From positions 1,116,001-1,180,000 of the forward strand of contig NZ_CP082839.1 of the NCBI RefSeq assembly GCF_019930585.1: a stretch of 64,000 nucleotides of DNA, written 5' to 3'. Within the stretch, counting starts at the first letter, position 1. The number at the start of each line of letters is the position of its first letter. The notes beneath the pieces were generated by a model, which was not told the origin of the DNA, made no database searches, and was given only the letters and a program-made list of their open reading frames with translations. Origin of the DNA: Sphingomonas nostoxanthinifaciens. GTDB lineage: Bacteria; Pseudomonadota; Alphaproteobacteria; Sphingomonadales; Sphingomonadaceae. Shown in pieces: positions 1-8,365 of the stretch. The position numbers and the translations under genes are program-made.

Positions 1-665
1 ACCTTCACCCTTCCAGCTTTGAAAGTCATTATTTCAGTCTCACGAAAGGCCCGCAGTATACGGTTTACATGAACGGCAGTCAGACCTACGACTTCCCCAA
101 GTTTCTCCTGTGTCATCGGTAACTGAAATGACCATCGCGAACCTGCGCCGATCTGTTCCATGCGTCGGCCCATCTCGCAAAAGAGATGTGCCACCCTCTC
201 ACGAGCGTCTCTGCGACCAAGTAGGCCGATCCATTTCCCAAGGCCGGCGGCGTCGACTGCTGTGTCCCGCCACAGTGCTTGCGCGATCGCGGGATATTCC
301 GCCGCGATTGCTAAAAGCGCAGCGCGCGGCACCTCCACGACGGTGGATGAAGAGACCGTTGCGACCGTCCAGCTCACATCGGGCAGGACGCTGGCGATCA
401 AGTCGCACATATCGCCAGGAATATAGAGGCTCGTGATCTGCCGCGCGCCATTGGCCCCCAGATCGCTTCGCGCCAGAAGTCCTTCGGCGACCAAGCAAAC
501 GAACTCACTTTTCCGGCCTGGAAACGCGACGTCGTAATGGGAACGAAGCTGCATGGAGTTGCCGGGAAGGCCGAGCACCGCGCTCCGCTCCTCGATCGAC
601 AGCACGGACCTGAGAAGCAGCCGCCGCAGGAACGCTGACAACGCTCCTCGGATTGCTTCGTTCAT
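1..665 (-). CDS. Crp/Fnr-family transcriptional regulator, C-terminus cut by window edge
   Basis: One open frame runs from an ATG at 665 to the window edge (about 221 residues). The first two thirds fit a cyclic-nucleotide-binding-like beta barrel: a LYIPGDMCDL segment resembles the cNMP-domain phosphate cassette region. The last visible part is the winged-helix motif of the Crp family, MTQEKLGEVVGLTAVHVNRI, reading the usual (L/M)TQExLAxxxGLTxVHVNR. This family binds DNA as a dimer and often senses redox or stress signals; no FNR-type cysteine cluster is visible, so the signal is unknown. Its 5' side is a long non-coding stretch. The C-terminal few residues lie outside the window. Confidence 0.85.
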   Translation of the reverse strand, partial: MNEAIRGALSAFLRRLLLRSVLSIEERSAVLGLPGNSMQLRSHYDVAFPGRKSEFVCLVAEGLLARSDLGANGARQITSLYIPGDMCDLIASVLPDVSWTVATVSSSTVVEVPRAALLAIAAEYPAIAQALWRDTAVDAAGLGKWIGLLGRRDARERVAHLFCEMGRRMEQIGAGSRWSFQLPMTQEKLGEVVGLTAVHVNRILRAFRETEIMTFKAGRVK

Positions 666-1060
666 GCACGCTCCTCGTCATATTCGGCACGCGGTGCACC
701 CCCCGCGTCAAATGGATATTGTATAAACATTACAAACGGTTTCAAGTGAATCCCGCTCGGATGAATAGCCAGCTCCACTCCGCGCCAAGAAGGTCTACTG
801 AAGAACCGCCTTGCGTCGTCGCACTATGCCGGTCAAGCAAGCCGAGCGCGTGCTATCAAGCGAAACGGACCAGCTGCGGACGGTTGCTCTGCGTGTTGCT
901 CGCATAGGTACGCGAGTGCAAACGGCAGGTGCAGCAGATCGGCCTGACGCGTCAAAGTTTTAAGTTGACCAGCGTTAGGCTAATCGGAATAGGCAAAACG
1001 CCGCCACCCTTTAAAGTGGTGAGGACGCCGCCGACGTTGCGAGAGCGCGGCGGCCGCGCC
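666..1060. other. Intergenic, no supported gene
   Basis: This gap lies between the start of the Crp/Fnr gene and the end of the next minus-strand gene, so it should hold the regulator's promoter. A 45-codon ORF at 826-963 (+) has no ribosome binding site and no recognisable family. I see no repeat or RNA gene. Confidence 0.4.
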
Positions 1061-1363
1061 TTACCGGTCTTCTTCGCGCTCTTCATGTTCGTGCCAGCGA
1101 CGCTCGCGGCGCTCGTCCCAATAGCGGCGGCGTGCCTCCTGCGCTTCCCAGCGCTGACGGTCCTCCCAACGCTCACGCGCCGCCCATGCTGCGCGGCGAT
1201 CATAGCTGTATCCGTATCCATATTGGTAGCTCGGCGGGTAGTAGACCGGCGGGTAGTTTGGCTCAAGGTAGAGGCCAAGGCTCTGGGCAGAAGCCGAGCT
1301 CGCGGCAATCGTACCGGCGGCGGACGCCGCCAGCATGGTTAGCAGTGACATCTTGCGGGTCAT
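1061..1363 (-). CDS. Small exported Tyr/Arg-rich protein
   Basis: A 100-residue protein with a clean signal peptide: MTRK, a hydrophobic stretch, then SSASAQ as a probable signal peptidase site near residue 27. The mature part begins with a Pro/Tyr segment (NYPPVYYPPSYQYGYGYSY) and ends in a strongly charged Arg/Glu/Trp tail (about residues 57-100), likely helical. A good ribosome binding site (AGGAAACGCCT before ATG) supports the start. Such low-complexity periplasmic proteins are common in sphingomonads; no function can be assigned. An outer-membrane or envelope location is inferred from the signal peptide only. Confidence 0.7.
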   Translation of the reverse strand: MTRKMSLLTMLAASAAGTIAASSASAQSLGLYLEPNYPPVYYPPSYQYGYGYSYDRRAAWAARERWEDRQRWEAQEARRRYWDERRERRWHEHEEREEDR

Positions 1364-1852
1364 AGGCGTTTCCTTCCTGTTAAAGGGCGCGGCAGCGGAC
1401 GCCGCAGCAATTACCTTTTTTGATCGTGGTCATACCTGCAATCCAGGTAGCCTGGGAGATCACCGCACCCATGCTGGCCTCGTGGCCTTGGCGGTCGTCG
1501 CCGCTTCCGATCGCGATTCTTCGATCGCCGACGGGGAACGAAGTGGCGGCGACGGTTGCCAAAGCCGCGATCATGATCGACTGGTGCGCCATGATTCACC
1601 ACACTCATCATTAGTTTGTGCAATACGACGAGATAAACAGGCGAAGATGCAGAGAAGCTGAACTGGTCTAGCAGACCCTGTTAATCAGCGTTGTTTTCTC
1701 GTAATGTCGGCTGGGTATTGATCGCAAATGCGGCGGCGTATCAGCCGCCTTTCCCGGCAAACCGGGGGCCCTGTCAGGCCGCGACAAATGCGTGCTGCTT
1801 GGCAGTTGGATCGCGGGTATGAAAGGAATGTTTTTACGATTGGAGAACCGGC
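1364..1852. other. Intergenic with a weak small ORF
   Basis: No convincing gene. A 70-residue minus ORF (1380-1592) starts MAHQSIMIAALATVAATSF, which could be a signal peptide, but the remainder looks random and the upstream site is poor. The stretch before 1853 should hold the promoter of the SRPBCC gene. Confidence 0.3.
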
Positions 1853-2332
1853 ATGCGACTGCTTGGATTTATCGCGGCAATGGCCCTCAACACGGCAACG
1901 CAGGCGGCCGATTATACGGTCGTCCGCGCTACGGCAGATGTTAACGTGAGCGCGGTCAGAGCTTGGGCTACTATCGGCGACTATTGCGCGGGTCTCACCA
2001 AGCTGTTCGATATGCCTTGCACGTACGCCACCGGGAGCGGCGCCCTGGGTACGGTACGTAGCCTCCGCGACGGGGCGGTTTTGGAGCCGATGCTTGCGCA
2101 GACCGCCCAATCCTACACCTATGGGCAAATTGCAGGTTCCAACGTAGGATTGGATTTTCACGGGACGCTGGCGGTCCAGCCGTTGGCGGCCGATCGTTCC
2201 CAAATTTCATACACCGCGGTTTACGACCAGTCCCGCCTCGCTAATGAGGCGCGCGCTGGGCGGCGGCAAGCCATGCAGACCAGTTTCGAAAAAGTGGTAG
2301 CCAAAGCCAAGGCGATAGTCGAGGCCAATTGA
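1853..2332 (+). CDS. Exported SRPBCC-family (START/Bet v1-like) protein
   Basis: A 159-residue protein. Residues 1-19 form a signal peptide (MRLLGFIAAMAL then TQAA). The rest has the layout of the SRPBCC ligand-binding fold: a strand with TADVNVSAVRAWATIGDYC near the start, GALGTVRSLRDG in the middle, and a long C-terminal helix (RRQAMQTSFEKVVAKAKAIV). Members bind hydrophobic ligands in a deep cavity, and some are cyclases; no catalytic residue can be assigned here. It stands alone, in the opposite direction to the IS remnant downstream. Confidence 0.75.
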   Translation: MRLLGFIAAMALNTATQAADYTVVRATADVNVSAVRAWATIGDYCAGLTKLFDMPCTYATGSGALGTVRSLRDGAVLEPMLAQTAQSYTYGQIAGSNVGLDFHGTLAVQPLAADRSQISYTAVYDQSRLANEARAGRRQAMQTSFEKVVAKAKAIVEAN

Positions 2333-2513
2333 AGTTGCTTGCTCCGCCATGCTCGGCGTAGGTCGATTTCTCCTACACAGCCGAGACAGAGCGCGCGCTG
2401 GACAATTGCCAATCGCTGCTCACCGCCGGAAGCTAAGGCAGGGCGGGGCGCAAACTGCGTAACGTTGCGTGCGGGTATCAGCGTCTTAGAGCGCGTTTGA
2501 GAAGGGTGCCTGC

Positions 2514-2670
2514 TCACGTCCAACGGCGTAGCAAGGTGGCGGAGGCCGCGATGGTGATGAGGGTCTCGGCAACCTCGGTGAGTTGCTCGTAGTCACGGAC
2601 GAGGCGTCGATTCTTGAAGATCCAGGCGAAGGTCCGCTCGACCACCGAGCGGCGCGGCAGCACCTCGAAG
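2514..2670 (-). pseudogene. IS5-family transposase, C-terminal fragment
   Basis: The minus strand reads [20 protein letters not shown] followed by RRLVRDYEQ and LLRRW, the conserved C-terminus of IS5-group DDE transposases including the catalytic Glu of VVERTF. The fragment starts abruptly at the boundary of the IS6-family element at 2671. Its N-terminal counterpart is on the other side at 3507-3704. About 20 codons that normally join the two halves are missing, so this is not a simple reversible insertion. Confidence 0.75.
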
Positions 2671-3506
2671 GGAGCTGTCAGAGCAAATTGCCCCAGGCTC
2701 AAGGGGACGGCTAAGGTGCGCCATGCGCCGCTACAAACCCCGATCTGCGAGCCCATTCCGCCACTTCAACTCCTCGCCTGAGGTGATCCGGCTAGTGGTG
2801 ATGATGTATGTGCGGTTCCCGCTCTCGTTGCGGAACGTGGAAGACCTGTTGTTCGAGCGTGGCATCGGCGTCAGCCATGAGACGGTGCGGCACTGGTGGA
2901 ACCGGTTCGGTCCGCTGTTCGCCAGCGACATCCGCCGCCAGCGCGCGAGCCGGATGCGCGGGTTCCGCCATTGGAGGTGGCACCTCGACGAGGTCTACGT
3001 GAAGATCAACGGCGAGACGCACTATCTCTGGCGCGCGGTCGATCACGAAGGTGAGGTACTCGAGAGCTACGTCACGAAGGCCAGAGACAAGGCTGTCGCG
3101 CTCAGGCTCATGAAGAAGGCGCTGAAGCGCCATGGATCACCGCAGGCGATCACGACCGACGGCTTGCGCTCGTATGGAGCGGCGATGGACGAGCTTGGCA
3201 ACCGCGAAAAGCAGGAGATTGGCCGCTACGCGAACAACCGGGTCGAGAACTCGTACCTGCCGTTCCGACGACGAGAGCGCGCGATGCTCCGGTTCAGGCA
3301 GATGAGGTCGCTCCAGAAGTTCGCCTCGATCCACGCTAACATCTACAATCACTTCAGCCTGGAACGCCACCTCGTCGACAGACAGACTTATAAGCTTCGC
3401 CGTTCGGCCGCGTTGGCTGAGTGGCAGATCCTCGCGAGCTAGGCCGCTGCCCTTCAAGAGCGAACCGCATCCAGTGGAGACTAGTTCGCATTAGACTGAC
3501 AGCACC
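2671..3506 (+). mobile_element. IS6-family insertion sequence, copy A (only intact copy)
   Basis: The element is bounded by imperfect terminal inverted repeats: GGAGCTGTCAGAGCAAATTG on the left and, reverse complemented, GGTGCTGTCAGTCTAATGCG on the right. The same tips recur at other copies in the window. It carries one full transposase. The left flank (CTCGAAG) and right flank (CGCTGCTT) show no 8-bp target duplication, which fits a deletion or recombination at this site. It lies inside an IS5-family transposase gene. Confidence 0.8.
2723..3442 (+). CDS. IS6-family transposase (intact)
   Basis: A 239-residue DDE transposase, full length for the IS6 family. An N-terminal helix-turn-helix region ([20 protein letters not shown]) is followed by the catalytic core: first Asp in [10 protein letters not shown], second Asp in [10 protein letters not shown], and Glu in [17 protein letters not shown]. 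It starts at an ATG giving [12 protein letters not shown], which is also the start in the fragment at 58144. The family transposes by replicative cointegrate formation. This is the only copy here with an uninterrupted frame, so it could mobilise or recombine the defective ones. Confidence 0.93.
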   Translation: MRRYKPRSASPFRHFNSSPEVIRLVVMMYVRFPLSLRNVEDLLFERGIGVSHETVRHWWNRFGPLFASDIRRQRASRMRGFRHWRWHLDEVYVKINGETHYLWRAVDHEGEVLESYVTKARDKAVALRLMKKALKRHGSPQAITTDGLRSYGAAMDELGNREKQEIGRYANNRVENSYLPFRRRERAMLRFRQMRSLQKFASIHANIYNHFSLERHLVDRQTYKLRRSAALAEWQILAS

Positions 3507-3704
3507 CGCTGCTTCCATGAGGTGGGTACGATCATAGGCGCCGTCGGCGAAGAGATGCTTGACACACGGCCAGCGTTTGCGGATCGCAGCAACGATGTTC
3601 TGGGCGCCGGCGCTGTCGGAGATGTCTGCGGTGGTGAGGTCGACCATCAGTGGTCTTTCATCGGTTTCGACGGCAAGCCGGAAGGCGGTTCTGAATGACC
3701 ATCT
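3507..3704 (-). pseudogene. IS5-family transposase, middle fragment
   Basis: The minus strand reads a short remnant resembling the usual lead-in, then PLMVDLTTADISDSAGAQNI, RKRWPCVKHLFADGAYDRTH and LMEAA before it hits the IS6-family tip. The ADISDSAGAQ and FADGAYDR motifs (second catalytic Asp) are typical of the IS5 group. A TAA at 3705-3707 closes the frame upstream, so the N-terminus is also lost. It pairs with the C-terminal piece at 2514-2670. Confidence 0.75.
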
Positions 3705-3892
3705 TTAAGTCCTGAAGGTCGCGGCGTCTTGGCGGGGGCCGTTGCGGCATAATCAATCGAGCTTGATCGCAGCGGGCGGAGCAAGCCGAAAGCTCGTCCG
3801 TTGTGTCGGCATATGCTTAGACGCCATCACAAAACTGGTTGTCATAAAAGTGTCATATTCTATGAGGATGAGATGATGGGAATTGTCTCTCT

Positions 3893-4357
3893 TTGGTAAT
3901 GCTTCAATCGGCAGCGATACCCTATCGGATCGATGACGCAGGCGGGGTTTCTCTGCTGCTCATCCGTTCGCGAACCAGGCGGCGCTGGATCATTCCCAAA
4001 GGTAAGATAGGCGCTCGATTGCTGCCAAGCCGATCAGCAGAGCGCGAAGCTTTCGAGGAGGCGGGTGTTCTCGGACGGATCGGCCACGAGCCGATTGGGA
4101 GCTATCGGCAACCAGCAGGCAATCGCGCGCCTTTGGGCGAGAGTCTCCTCGTTCAGGCTTATCCACTGGAAGTCGTCGACGAGCTATCTGTGTGGCAGGA
4201 GATGCATCAGCGCGAACGCCGCTGGTTCACAGTGAAGGAGGCGCTCAGAGCGGTGACCGATCCGGAGATCAAGACGCTGATCCGAATTTTTGGTTCTTAT
4301 GCGCGCGGTCTGCGAGAGGCCGGGCCGACGGGCGTTGCAAAAGTCCCTCCGGTCTAG
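3893..4357 (+). CDS. Nudix hydrolase
   Basis: A 154-residue protein with a Nudix fold. The Nudix box is present as WIIPKGKIG followed by SAEREAFEEAGVLG, giving the REUxEExGU core that binds the metal; however the Glu expected seven residues before the core Arg is a Leu. The protein resembles DIPP/MutT-like enzymes that hydrolyse nucleoside-diphosphate-linked substrates, but the substrate is not predictable. The start at 3893 is TTG; an ATG two codons later (3899) is equally likely. It sits between two IS6-family copies. Confidence 0.8.
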   Translation: MVMLQSAAIPYRIDDAGGVSLLLIRSRTRRRWIIPKGKIGARLLPSRSAEREAFEEAGVLGRIGHEPIGSYRQPAGNRAPLGESLLVQAYPLEVVDELSVWQEMHQRERRWFTVKEALRAVTDPEIKTLIRIFGSYARGLREAGPTGVAKVPPV

Positions 4358-4480
4358 ATCGAGGTCGATCAAGTCACCACCATTGCAATGGCGCGCCGGA
4401 GAGTCGGCATGAAAGACGATTTGGAATTGGTAATTGCCAAGCATGCCGCGAACGGCCGCTTTTGTGTCTAGACCGTAGAC

Positions 4481-5315
4481 GGCGCTGTCAGACCAAATGC
4501 ACCGCTCGGCAAGGAGGGGCTGGGTAGGGGGCTAGATGCCTCGTCCTCGCAAGCCACAGAGCTCGTTCCGCTACCCAACTCGTCACCCAAGGTGATCCGC
4601 CTCGTGGTGATGATGTATGTGCGGTTCCCGCTGTCGCTGCGGAACGTCGAGGACCTGCTATCCGAGCGCGGGATCGACATCTGCCATGAGACGGTGCGAC
4701 ATTGGTGGAAACGCTTCGGTCCGATGTTTGCGGGCGATATCCGTCGGCAGCGGGTGTCTCGCATGCGGGGCTTCCGCCATTGGCGCTGGCACCTCGACGA
4801 GATGTACGTGAAGCTCAACGGTGAGATGGTCTACCTCTGGCGAGCCGTCGATCACGAGGGCGAGATCCTCGAAAGCTACGTCACCAAAGGGCGCGACAAG
4901 GGCGCAGCGCTTCGCTTCATGAAGAGGGCGCTGAAGCGTCATGGCTCGCCGGAGGCCGTCATAACCGACGGGCTGCGCTCCTATCGCGCCGCGATGACCG
5001 AGCTCGGCAACGAGGACAAGCAGGAGGTCGGCCGCTGGGCCAACAACCGAGTTGAGAACAGCCATCTGCCGTTCCGACGACGATAACGGGCGATGCTGCG
5101 GTTCCGACGAATGGCGAGGCTCCAGAAGTTCGCCTCAGTCCATGCAAATGTCCACAACCACTTCAATCTCGAACGCCATCTTGTCGATCGCCAGACCTAT
5201 AAGCTTCGCCGCTTAGCCGCCCTGGCTGAGTGGCAGCTCCTCATGAGCTAGGCTGCCAGCCTCAAAGACCGAACCGCATCGGGTGGAGACGGGTTCGCAT
5301 TAGACTGACAGCACC
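4481..5315 (+). mobile_element. IS6-family insertion sequence, copy B (inactive)
   Basis: The left tip GGCGCTGTCAGACCAAATGC and the right tip (ending ATTAGACTGACAGCACC) match those of copy A in kind. The full length is kept (about 835 bp) but the transposase gene is broken. The flanks (CCGTAGAC and CAACAGGC) show no 8-bp duplication. The right tip is 31 bp beyond the stop codon of trxC. Confidence 0.8.
4536..5251 (+). pseudogene. IS6-family transposase with nonsense codon and frameshift
   Basis: The gene would start at the ATG at 4536, but the frame slips near 4578 (one base short against the related copies), so the longest open part begins at 4592. The catalytic Asp residues of HLDEMYV and ITDGLRSY are kept. 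At 5084-5086 the codon after PFRRR is TAA where copy G at 56.2 kb has GAA, a single-base nonsense change just after the catalytic Glu. The remaining 55 codons continue in the same frame to TAG at 5251. Confidence 0.85.
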
Positions 5316-5345
5316 CAACAGGCCTGTATCCGCTTTCCCCGCAGG

Positions 5346-5789
5346 TCAGATCGCGCTGCGCGCCCAATCCACGATCGCTCGCTGCGGCATCGCGCCGGAC
5401 TGCCGCGCTACTTCACGCCCTTTGCGAAACAGGATCATCGTCGGGATCGACCGAATAGCATAGCGACCTGCGATGGCCTGCTCGGCTTCGGTATCGAGAT
5501 TTCCGAGCCGCACCCACGGCTCAAGCTGCTGGGCGGCCGCCTCGAATGCGGGAGCCATCTGACGACATGGGCCGCACCATGAGGCCCAGAAATCGACCAG
5601 CAGTGGCAGGTCCGACCGCGACGCATGGGCGTCGGAATTGGCGGCGGTGATCGTGACCGGCTTGGCAGCAAAGAGCGCGTTCTTGCAGCGCCCGCAGGTG
5701 CCGGCCCCGATCCTCTCGCGCGGCACCCGGTTGAGCGACGCGCAATGCGGGCAGGCGACGATCAGGGCGTCGGTCGATGTCGTTGCCAT
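5346..5789 (-). CDS. trxC: Thioredoxin 2 (TrxC type)
   Basis: A 147-residue thioredoxin with the N-terminal zinc-binding extension of TrxC: CPHC at residues 13-16 and CGRC at 32-35. The active site WCGPC is at 71-75 within LLVDFWASWCGPC, and the cis-Pro loop is RSIPTMILF. TrxC reduces disulfides in the cytoplasm and is tied to oxidative stress. The gene is followed at 31 bp by the tip of IS6-family copy B. Part of its 3' end is nearly repeated at 9483-9621, where a broken paralogue lies. Confidence 0.93.
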   Translation of the reverse strand: MATTSTDALIVACPHCASLNRVPRERIGAGTCGRCKNALFAAKPVTITAANSDAHASRSDLPLLVDFWASWCGPCRQMAPAFEAAAQQLEPWVRLGNLDTEAEQAIAGRYAIRSIPTMILFRKGREVARQSGAMPQRAIVDWARSAI

Positions 5790-5852
5790 GGTCGTCTCAT
5801 AACTGTCGCGCGCGCGCAGCCCGCGCTCCGAAAAGCTTCGGAACGTGATCGA

Positions 5853-6389
5853 TCAGCGCGTCACTTCCATCTCGGCGATACTAGGCTCCCACTCGTGCCG
5901 GGCTTCGCCGCTCAGGTGGTAGACCGACCGGGGCGCAAGCGGCGCGGAGACGCGCTCGAACCCGCCACCGCGGTGCCGCCGGAAACGCATCGTCGCGGGC
6001 ACGCCCAGCGAGATGCCGACGATGTGCTCGAAGACCGGGCGGTCGCGGTGCCAACCGATGCCGGCGCCCGGATCGTAGCGGATGAGGAGCGCCTGGACGA
6101 GGTCGTCATCGGGAAGGCCGGCGAACGCAGCCGCGCGCGCTTTGACGGGCTTCAGCCACTCGGGGATCGGATCGGCCCGATCGAACGCGCCGCGATCGAA
6201 ATCATAAGACCAGCCGAACGATGTCGTGAGGCGCTTGCCGAGCCAGCCCTGAAACCGGAAAGGCTCCAGCGTCTGTGCGTCGATCTGCGCGATCAGCGCC
6301 TGTTCTTCGGTCTCGCTCAGGAAAGCATCCGATGACGCCAGGCCCGGGAGGAGCGGGGTATCGAAGAGATCTGCGAACGCGGCGGACAT
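5853..6389 (-). CDS. AlkB-like 2OG-Fe(II) dioxygenase
   Basis: A 178-residue protein starting MSAAFADLFDTPLLPG. The jelly-roll core shows the iron ligands H-x-D in GIGWHRDRPVFE and a distal His in LSGEARHEWEPSI, with 2-oxoglutarate-binding Arg residues probably in MRFRRHRGG and the C-terminal strand. This matches the AlkB family of demethylases that repair alkylated nucleic acids. A longer reading frame extends upstream to 6512 but the extra part overlaps the neighbouring gene and looks non-coding. It lies in a four-gene minus-strand block with the esterase and GST. Confidence 0.88.
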   Translation of the reverse strand: MSAAFADLFDTPLLPGLASSDAFLSETEEQALIAQIDAQTLEPFRFQGWLGKRLTTSFGWSYDFDRGAFDRADPIPEWLKPVKARAAAFAGLPDDDLVQALLIRYDPGAGIGWHRDRPVFEHIVGISLGVPATMRFRRHRGGGFERVSAPLAPRSVYHLSGEARHEWEPSIAEMEVTR

Positions 6390-6429
6390 CACGCGAATAT
6401 GGGTTCGGCCATCGCTCCCGGAAAGTCTT

Positions 6430-7074
6430 TCAGACGAGCACCCGTGCCGCGAACGTCGCGGCGGCGGCGAGCCCGTCCTGGCCGACCGTATGGCCCACGC
6501 CCTTCGAGACATGCGTCTCGACGGGCACCTGTGCGGCGGTCAATGCCTTGGTCGCCAGATCCAGCGACCGAAACGGCACGACATCGTCGGCCGTGCCATG
6601 GATCAGCAGCACGGGTGGACGACTGCGGATCTCGGCGTGCAAGGAGTCTGGCGCGACGAGCATGCCCGAGATGCCGATGATCCCTGCCAGGGTGTTCGCA
6701 CGGCGCAAGCCGACGTGCAGCGCCATCATCGTGCCCTGGCTGAACCCGACCAGCAGGAGGCGATCGGCCCCGAGGTCGGCATCTTCCAGCTCCTTCGTCA
6801 GGAACGCATCGAGACCCGGCGCGGCAGCCGCGGCACCCGTCGCACGCTCCGTCGCCGAGAAACTCTCGATCGGCCACCACTGACGAGCATCGGCCATATG
6901 TGGCAGCAGCGACGGGGCGTTGGGTGCCACGAAAGCGACGGTCGGAAGTGTCGGTTGGATCATCGCGGCAAGCGAGATCAGATCGTCACCGTTAGAGCCG
7001 TAGCCATGCACGAGCACCACCAATGCGCTCGGTTTGCTTCTCGAAAGTGGCGGGAGGCGAGGGCCGTCTAACAT
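6430..7074 (-). CDS. Alpha/beta hydrolase, phospholipase/carboxylesterase family
   Basis: The core starts LVVLVHGYGSNGDDL and holds the nucleophile elbow VGFSQGTMMA, the acid Asp in HGTADDVVPF and the His in GVGHTVG, the complete Ser-Asp-His triad of the Abhydrolase_2 (YpfH/EstB-like) family. The protein is 214 residues from the ATG at 7074; ATG 7092 and GTG 7110 are in-frame alternatives, the last overlapping the end of the GST gene. It is a likely cytoplasmic carboxylesterase. The tight spacing suggests co-transcription with gst. Confidence 0.88.
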   Translation of the reverse strand: MLDGPRLPPLSRSKPSALVVLVHGYGSNGDDLISLAAMIQPTLPTVAFVAPNAPSLLPHMADARQWWPIESFSATERATGAAAAAPGLDAFLTKELEDADLGADRLLLVGFSQGTMMALHVGLRRANTLAGIIGISGMLVAPDSLHAEIRSRPPVLLIHGTADDVVPFRSLDLATKALTAAQVPVETHVSKGVGHTVGQDGLAAAATFAARVLV

Positions 7075-7102
7075 GGCTGCCGTGTCCCGCATCGATCGCC
7101 GT

Positions 7103-7732
7103 TCAAGCACGCGCGCCCGGCGACATCGGACCGCCGACCTCGATCGCCTTCTTCAAGCCGGCGGTATCCTCCAACCGGCCGAGATATGCGGCCACCGCCG
7201 GGAAAGCGTCCAGCTGCTTGGCGTTGCGGAGCGTCGCCAGCAGGTAGCTCATCTGGATGTCGACTAGGGTCAGACGATCGCCCATGAGATAGGTGCGATC
7301 CGCCACCCGATCGGAGATGTAGGAGAGGGTCTTCTGCAGCTCGGGCGCCGTAAAGCCGGCGAGGCCCGCCGACAGGCCACCAGTTTTCGCGCCAAGGAGC
7401 GTTAGCATGGCGGGAAGCGCTGCCGAACTCTCGACGAAATCCAGCCACTCATCATGGACCGCGCGATCGGGCGTGCCGGGCGCCGGCACCAGCCGCCCAT
7501 CGCCATATTTTTGCTCGAGGTAGCGCAGGATCGTGCCGGATTCGGCGAGCACCAGATCATCGTCGACGAGGATAGGCGCCTTGCCCAGCGGGTGGACGGT
7601 GGCCAGCGCCGGCGGGGCACGGAAGTTCTGATCGCGCTCGTAGGCGATCAGCTCGTACTTCAAGCCCAGCTCCTCGAGCAGCCAGAGCACGCGCGTCGAC
7701 CGCGAGAAATTGAGATGATGGACCGTGATCAT
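7103..7732 (-). CDS. Glutathione S-transferase
   Basis: A 209-residue two-domain GST. The N-terminal thioredoxin-like domain reads MITVHHLNFSRSTRVLWLLE, with the catalytic Ser/Arg region in the SRSTRV loop and the glutathione-binding VHPLGKAPILVDDD and ESGTILRYL motifs; the all-helical C-terminal domain follows, with DRLTLVDIQMSY as the usual N-capping box. The ATG at 7732 gives the family's normal start. The substrate is not predictable. Confidence 0.92.
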   Translation of the reverse strand: MITVHHLNFSRSTRVLWLLEELGLKYELIAYERDQNFRAPPALATVHPLGKAPILVDDDLVLAESGTILRYLEQKYGDGRLVPAPGTPDRAVHDEWLDFVESSAALPAMLTLLGAKTGGLSAGLAGFTAPELQKTLSYISDRVADRTYLMGDRLTLVDIQMSYLLATLRNAKQLDAFPAVAAYLGRLEDTAGLKKAIEVGGPMSPGARA

Positions 7733-7968
7733 GGCAGGGGCCTTAGAAAGAAACTTCGGGACGCGGCGCGAAGGCGGCCGGCAGGATCGGCGGTGGTCAG
7801 CCGAAGCCTCGGTGTCCAAGCAAAGGCGGCACGATCAAGTTCCAAATTGCCAAGGGTCGGCGCGATCGGATCGCGCCGCTTCAATCCCCCGAAAGCCACA
7901 GGCATGCGCTTATTCACTGCAAAGTGAATAACGACGGTTTATCGAAATAACGGCCGTTCTGCAGAGGA

Positions 7969-8163
7969 TTACTTGTCCCGTTCGGCCCGCTTGCGGCCAG
8001 CTTTCCGAGCACGGCTGATAGCCGCAGCGCGCTCGCGCTTCTCTGACGGCTTTTCATAGTGCCGGCGAAGCTTCATCTCGCGGTAGACCCTCTCACGCTG
8101 GAGCCGCTTTTTCAAGACGCGCAGTGCTTGATCGACATTGTTGTCGCGGACGATGATCTGCAT
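7969..8163 (-). CDS. rpsU: 30S ribosomal protein S21
   Basis: A 64-residue, strongly basic protein starting [20 protein letters not shown], with the conserved [20 protein letters not shown] core and a Lys/Arg-rich tail, normal for alphaproteobacterial S21. It belongs to the small subunit near the mRNA exit. It is monocistronic; the 236 bp to the GST start presumably holds the end of its transcript. Confidence 0.96.
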   Translation of the reverse strand: MQIIVRDNNVDQALRVLKKRLQRERVYREMKLRRHYEKPSEKRERAAAISRARKAGRKRAERDK

Positions 8164-8365
8164 TCTGATCTGCCTTTACGTGTCTGGGCGATTTGTAGTG
8201 CGCCGATGCCATCATGGGCGACAGGATGGCAAGCTAAGGTGTGCTGGGGCGTCGGGAAGGATTGGACTCTCTAACTAAGTCGCCGACGCCGCTACAATGG
8301 TGGTGAGGACATAGGCGTTGTTTCAGGCGGGCGGAACGCCGCCCGCGCAGCAGCGTCTGTTCGAT

